A program made the translations under genes and the position numbers. A stretch of 64,000 bases of DNA, from contig JAPPCR010000023.1 of NCBI GenBank assembly GCA_028875725.1, forward strand, positions 124,001 through 188,000. The letters are read 5' to 3'. Source of the stretch: Acidobacteriota bacterium. GTDB lineage: Bacteria > Acidobacteriota > Thermoanaerobaculia > Multivoradales > Multivoraceae. This document shows, one piece after another, positions 60,339 through 64,000 of this stretch (the stretch's first letter is position 1; each line of letters opens with the position of its first letter). The notes beneath the pieces were generated by a model that did no database searches, was not told the DNA's origin, and saw nothing but the letters and a program-made list of their open reading frames with translations.

Positions 60339-63185
60339 CTACATCGACCACCTGATCCCGAACTGCGCCGAGCGCTGCGCTCCGCGCGTCCGGATCCGGG
60401 GCCAGTCGTCGCGCGTTACGGTGCCGGGCTCACCGAGACGGCCACGATTGTTGTAGCTGCGCAGACCGTCCATCTCGATCGCGTTCGTCCGGTCGGTGGC
60501 GTTGAAGACGTCGAGGAAGACGAGAAGGCCGTGCCGTTCCCCGACGGTGAAGTTCCTGGCGAGGCGCACGTCGGCCGAGAAGTAGTCCGGCGCGTTTCTG
60601 CTGTTGAAGCCCTCGAAGAGAATCGTCGGATAGGCGGGAAAGCCCCCGGGTGAGCGGACGAACTCGCTGTCCCGGACGGTGTAGGGAGTGCCGGACCGGT
60701 AGTCCAGGAATCCCGACAGTTGGAAGCCCCAGGGCAGGTTCCCTACGGCTGAGAGCTTGTAGCTGTGCTCCACCTCGGTGTTGAGCGGACCATTGAACAG
60801 CGCGGGCGGGTCGTCCAGACCCTCATAGCGCGCCGCCCGGTTGAGGGTGGAGTTACCCGAGATCAGGTCGAAGAACGAACTGCCGACCGCGTCCTGGTTG
60901 GTGTAGCTCACGTGCACCAGGGAGCCGTTGGCAAAGCGGCGCTTGAACTCGATCTCGACATCGAGAACCTCGCTGTAGCCCGTGTTGGTGTAGAGGCGGA
61001 TCGGTCCCCTGGTGGGATCGGGCCGCGCTCCGTCGAGCTCGAACGACTGCCTGTTCAGGAAGTCCGTAAAGAAGAGGCCGTCGCTGTCGGAGCCGATGAC
61101 GTGGATGCTCAACGTATTGCGCTCACCGAGCTGGCGCTCGTAGCCCACGGTCCACTTGACGATCTCGGGCAGATAGAGGTTCGGATCGACGATCCTCTCG
61201 GAAGTTGCGGTTATGCCCGTCGGGTCCATTTCACCGGTCGCGGGATCGATCGGCACGCCAAAGAGAAGCGCGGGCCGCAGAGCCCCCGTGTGGCCGATCA
61301 GGTTCGTTCGATCGTGGTAGATGCCGGCGCCGAAACGGAACACGGAACGGCCGTTCCCCTGAACATCGACGGCAGCGCCGAGCCGCGCCTCGAGCGTTTG
61401 ATCGTCGACCAGGTTGTTCCGGTCGTAGCGTCCGCCCAGATTGAACGTCCAGCGCTCGTTCACGAACCAGTCGTCCTGGACGAAGAGATGGGTGTTCGTG
61501 ACCGAGGCGTCGATGTCGGTCGCGAACTGGTAGACGCCACTGGCCGGAGGGGTAGAGAAGTCGGGAGCGAACCCGTGGCCCCAGTTGCGCCACGCGGGCT
61601 GCTCGGTACGCTGACCGAAGCGCTCCACGCCGACCCCGGCACGCAGGGAGTGATCGCCCTGGAGCCAGGACAGGCGTTCCTTCCACTGGAAGCTCTCGAG
61701 CGTGTTGTCGACTGCGGGGCCGATGGCGCCTCGAAGGTTGAAGACCAGATCGCCCTCGTCGAAGTAGAGCCGAAGTTGCCGCAACGGATCCGAGGATGTC
61801 TCCATGCTCCGGTCGGACCCAATCTGTCCCACCACGGATTCCAGCGTCATGTCCGACCCCACCGTGGCGACATGGCGCACGGAAATGCCCAGGGAGTCGT
61901 TGGCATGATCCTGCTGCTCAACGTCTTCCAACCGAGCGCGGAACAGCGAGTGCGAAACGTCAGCCCGCTCGCTGACCCAGTTCCCCGACACAGTCAGGTC
62001 GTTCGAGTCCGAGAACTGGTGGGTCAGTTTGCCGGTCAGGCGGTCGCGGTTGGTGACGTTGGCGCTCAGCCCCAGCTCGGGCGGGACGGCCCGAATGTAG
62101 ACATGGCTCTGGTTGTAGTTGTAGCCCATCTCCAGATCGTCGTATTCGTAGCTGGTGAAGAAGTGGGTCGTGCCCCGGTTGACGGGGCCGCCAAGGGTCA
62201 GCGAGGCCTGTCTCCGCGTGAAGTCCTGGCCCTCCAACTGCTCCGCGTCGTCCGCGGTCGCCCCGGTGAACCCCGGTTCCACCAGCCCGTCGTGCGCTTG
62301 CTGAATCGTCGCCGAAGCGTTGTACCGGTCGGCGCCGGAGCGGGTGATGATGTTGATCACGCCTCCGGACGCGTTGCCGTACTCGGCCGAGAACATCGAG
62401 GTCGACACCTGGACCTCCTGGATGGCGTCCAGGTTGTAGGTCTGCAGCGCCGTTCCCGTCGAGAAGCTCGATCCCATCTGGCCGGCGCCGGCGGAAGCCC
62501 GGGGCCCGGCCCGGGTCTCGGACGTGGCCAGATCGTCGTAGTTCAGGTCGCTCAGGTCGTTGTTCGCCACGCCGTCGATCAGGAACTGGTTCTGATTCAT
62601 GCGCGCCCCGTGCACACTGAAGCTGTTGTTCGGCGCACTGTTCTCGAGGGCGGCGGTCGCCAGCCCTCCGTGGACCCCTGGGAGGATCTTCAGCACGTCC
62701 AGGAAGCTCCGGTTCGGGAGCGGCAGGCTCTGGATCTCCTCGAAGGAGATGTACTTGTTGACCCGGGAATCGACCGACTCGATCGACGGCCGCTCGGAGA
62801 CGACGGTGATCTCCTCGCTCACTTCCTCGGTCGCTACGAGTTCGAAGTTCACGCGCTGAATGCTGCCGACCCGCACCGCCAGCGACGCAGGGGCGCCGGC
62901 ATAGCCCGTGGCCTCCACCGAAACCTGGTAGGTCGCGGGGCGCACGTTGGTCGCGTTGTAGAACCCGTCGGCGTCGGTGGTGAGGACGAGCGGATCCTCG
63001 ATCTCCTGCGACTGCAGGATGACCGTTGCTCCGGAGACGGCAGCCCCCTCGCTGTCCGTCACGTGGCCGAGCACCTGGCCGGTGGGACCCTGGCCCGCGG
63101 CCGGCACGGCTACCAGCAGCAAGACGGCCGGCACCACGGTCCAGCCCACCGTCCGCGCGTGTCGACTTCTCATCTGGTTGAACAT
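60339..63185 (-). CDS. Oar-like TonB-dependent receptor
   Basis: A 948-residue outer-membrane receptor. The signal peptide ends AVPAAGQ; an N-terminal carboxypeptidase-regulatory-like domain follows (GHVTDSEGAAVSGATVILQS near residue 40). The plug has VDSRVNKYISFEEIQSLPLPNRSF (near 145) with SVHGARMNQNQFLIDGVANND, and GNASGGVINIITRSGA near 285. A long beta-barrel follows, ending FGIRWSM with an aromatic C-terminus. Such receptors import large or scarce substrates using TonB energy. Start ATG 63185 is preceded by AAGGGAGCAGG. It shares its operon with cysteine dioxygenase. The divergent gene is a regulator. Confidence 0.9.
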   Translation of the reverse strand: MFNQMRSRHARTVGWTVVPAVLLLVAVPAAGQGPTGQVLGHVTDSEGAAVSGATVILQSQEIEDPLVLTTDADGFYNATNVRPATYQVSVEATGYAGAPASLAVRVGSIQRVNFELVATEEVSEEITVVSERPSIESVDSRVNKYISFEEIQSLPLPNRSFLDVLKILPGVHGGLATAALENSAPNNSFSVHGARMNQNQFLIDGVANNDLSDLNYDDLATSETRAGPRASAGAGQMGSSFSTGTALQTYNLDAIQEVQVSTSMFSAEYGNASGGVINIITRSGADRYNASATIQQAHDGLVEPGFTGATADDAEQLEGQDFTRRQASLTLGGPVNRGTTHFFTSYEYDDLEMGYNYNQSHVYIRAVPPELGLSANVTNRDRLTGKLTHQFSDSNDLTVSGNWVSERADVSHSLFRARLEDVEQQDHANDSLGISVRHVATVGSDMTLESVVGQIGSDRSMETSSDPLRQLRLYFDEGDLVFNLRGAIGPAVDNTLESFQWKERLSWLQGDHSLRAGVGVERFGQRTEQPAWRNWGHGFAPDFSTPPASGVYQFATDIDASVTNTHLFVQDDWFVNERWTFNLGGRYDRNNLVDDQTLEARLGAAVDVQGNGRSVFRFGAGIYHDRTNLIGHTGALRPALLFGVPIDPATGEMDPTGITATSERIVDPNLYLPEIVKWTVGYERQLGERNTLSIHVIGSDSDGLFFTDFLNRQSFELDGARPDPTRGPIRLYTNTGYSEVLDVEIEFKRRFANGSLVHVSYTNQDAVGSSFFDLISGNSTLNRAARYEGLDDPPALFNGPLNTEVEHSYKLSAVGNLPWGFQLSGFLDYRSGTPYTVRDSEFVRSPGGFPAYPTILFEGFNSRNAPDYFSADVRLARNFTVGERHGLLVFLDVFNATDRTNAIEMDGLRSYNNRGRLGEPGTVTRDDWPRIRTRGAQRSAQFGIRWSM

Positions 63186-63397
63186 GTCGCCTGCTCCCTT
63201 CCGGTTCCCGGCCTTCGCGATCTGGACGCTGCCCGTGCCGGAGGTCGTTCGACCCCCGGCTCCCGGGCACACTTCAAACGGCATGAACAGGCTACGGGGA
63301 GGCTACGCCCGCTAGCTTGATCCAAACCTCAGCGGAAGTTGATCGCACTTGAAGCGGTAAGCAACCGGAGCGTGAGCCCGTCCGCTAGGATCCATCG
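63186..63397. other. Divergent intergenic region between TonB receptor and regulator
   Basis: 212 bp without a visible gene. On the minus strand TAGCCT hexamers occur about 100-120 nt before the receptor start; on the plus strand TAGGAT is adjacent to the regulator start. No clear operator palindrome was noticed. Confidence 0.4.
63386..63391 (+). promoter_or_regulatory. Putative -10 element of the winged-helix regulator (leaderless)
   Basis: TAGGAT, 6 nt before GTG 63398. Confidence 0.4.
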
Positions 63398-64000
63398 GTG
63401 ATCTTTTACTTCGGCCCCTTTGTGCTGAAGCCCGAGCAGTACGGCCTCGAGGTGGCCGGACAGCCGCACCAGCTTCAGCCGAAGGTGTTCGAATTGTTGG
63501 CCTTCCTGGTCGCCAACAGGGACCGGGTGGTGTCCAAGGAAGAGCTGTTGCGGAACATCTGGCACGGCGCCTACGTGTCGGAAGCGGCGATCAGCCGTGC
63601 GGTCAGCGAGGTGCGCAAGGTACTCCGCACCGGCGGCGGCAGCGCCGACTGGATCACCACCGTCTACGGGCGCGGGTTCCGCTTCGTCGGCCCGGTCATC
63701 GAGGACCTGGCCGCGCCGGACGGCGCCTCCGCGGTTCCGGATTCACCGCCGGAGGAAAAGCGGAGGATCTCGATCGCCGTCCTGCCGTTCGCCGACCGCA
63801 GCCCGCAGCGCGATCAGGCTCATCTCTGCGAGGGGATGGCCGAGGAGATCCTTCACCGGCTCGCGCACGTCGTCGGCCTCCGGGTGGCGGCCCGCGGCGT
63901 GTCCTTCCAGTACGACGCGCTGGCCGACCCCCGCGAGGTCGGACGGCAGATCGGCGCCGACCTGGTGCTGGAGGGTACGGTCCGCAAGGAGGGCGACGAA
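63398..64000 (+). CDS. Winged-helix (CadC-like) regulator with TolB/FlgO-like domain, partial
   Basis: The frame opens at GTG 63398 and runs off the window end after 201 codons. Residues 1-95 form an OmpR/PhoB-type winged helix: FGPFVLKPEQYGLEVAGQ, QPKVFELLAFLVANRDRVVSKEEL, SEAAISRAVSEVRKVL and WITTVYGRGFRFVGP. From about residue 120, RISIAVLPFADRSPQRDQAHL and GMAEEILHRLAHVVGLRVAARGVSF match the N-terminal unit of TolB-like/FlgO-like domains commonly joined to winged helices. The missing C-terminus is probably a TPR region. It may control the divergent TonB receptor. Confidence 0.88.
   Translation, partial: MIFYFGPFVLKPEQYGLEVAGQPHQLQPKVFELLAFLVANRDRVVSKEELLRNIWHGAYVSEAAISRAVSEVRKVLRTGGGSADWITTVYGRGFRFVGPVIEDLAAPDGASAVPDSPPEEKRRISIAVLPFADRSPQRDQAHLCEGMAEEILHRLAHVVGLRVAARGVSFQYDALADPREVGRQIGADLVLEGTVRKEGDE

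Noticed and set aside
60765..63320. Plus-strand frame of 851 codons antisense to the TonB receptor
   Set aside because: Antisense shadow; the receptor on the minus strand has all domains.
1..64000. tRNA, rRNA, phage or insertion-sequence genes
   Set aside because: No cloverleaf, rRNA-like stretch, transposase, integrase or phage structural gene was recognised by eye.

Overview
The window is about 70 percent GC, densely coded on both strands, and most likely from an uncultured Acidobacteriota-type bacterium. Supporting signs are two tandem permeases of the acidobacterial duplicated orphan permease type beside a PadR regulator, an Oar-like TonB-dependent receptor with an N-terminal carboxypeptidase-regulatory-like domain, many secreted amidohydrolases and beta-propellers, and a PSD1 plus DUF1501 pair of the kind common in Planctomycetes and Acidobacteriota. 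No rRNA, tRNA, phage, insertion sequence or CRISPR array was seen.

Layout. 1-5.1 kb: an MFS transporter fused in frame to a receptor-like domain, gamma-glutamyltranspeptidase, and a divergent GCS2-type carboxylate-amine ligase. 5.1-6.6 kb: an inverted-repeat element and a VanZ-like membrane protein. 6.6-14.4 kb: a plus-strand run with a sterol-C24-methyltransferase-like enzyme, a cholesterol-7-desaturase-like Rieske oxygenase, a TolB-like propeller, an active amidohydrolase coupled to a paralogue without metal ligands, and a redoxin-like/propeller pair. 14.5-20.3 kb: a membrane protein, a DUF4143 ATPase with a palindrome over its start, DUF1232, DjlA, an amidohydrolase and a glycosidase-fold lipoprotein. 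20.4-26.2 kb: PQQ dehydrogenase, secreted proteins and an Nramp-like transporter. 26.3-27.0 kb: Phd/VapC toxin-antitoxin. 27-33.2 kb: MerC-like protein, DUF3604 protein, PQQ alcohol dehydrogenase facing a cytochrome c, DUF924. 33.2-41.5 kb: PSD1/DUF1501, DUF1214, sulfotransferase with a small zinc-ribbon protein, GST. 41.6-49.4 kb: HlyD/ABC efflux genes diverging from PadR and two orphan permeases, the first broken by TGA. 49.4-57 kb: Kelch, CHAD, tryptophanase, sodium-solute symporter, nucleotidyltransferase, enolase-superfamily protein. 57-64 kb: FitAB-like toxin-antitoxin, a DsbD-like lipoprotein interrupted by an in-frame TGA, cysteine dioxygenase, TonB receptor, and a winged-helix regulator running off the end.

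The genes most worth attention are the MFS-receptor fusion with its 59-bp tandem start repeats, the sterol-type methyltransferase/Rieske pair, the possible selenoprotein, and the active/inactive amidohydrolase pair. Two dispersed non-coding repeat families occur: two ~170-180 bp elements with 30-33 bp terminal inverted repeats, and at least nine short REP-like palindromes. About eleven genes have a TANNNT hexamer 6-10 nt before the start codon, which suggests leaderless transcription is common here and helps choose several starts.
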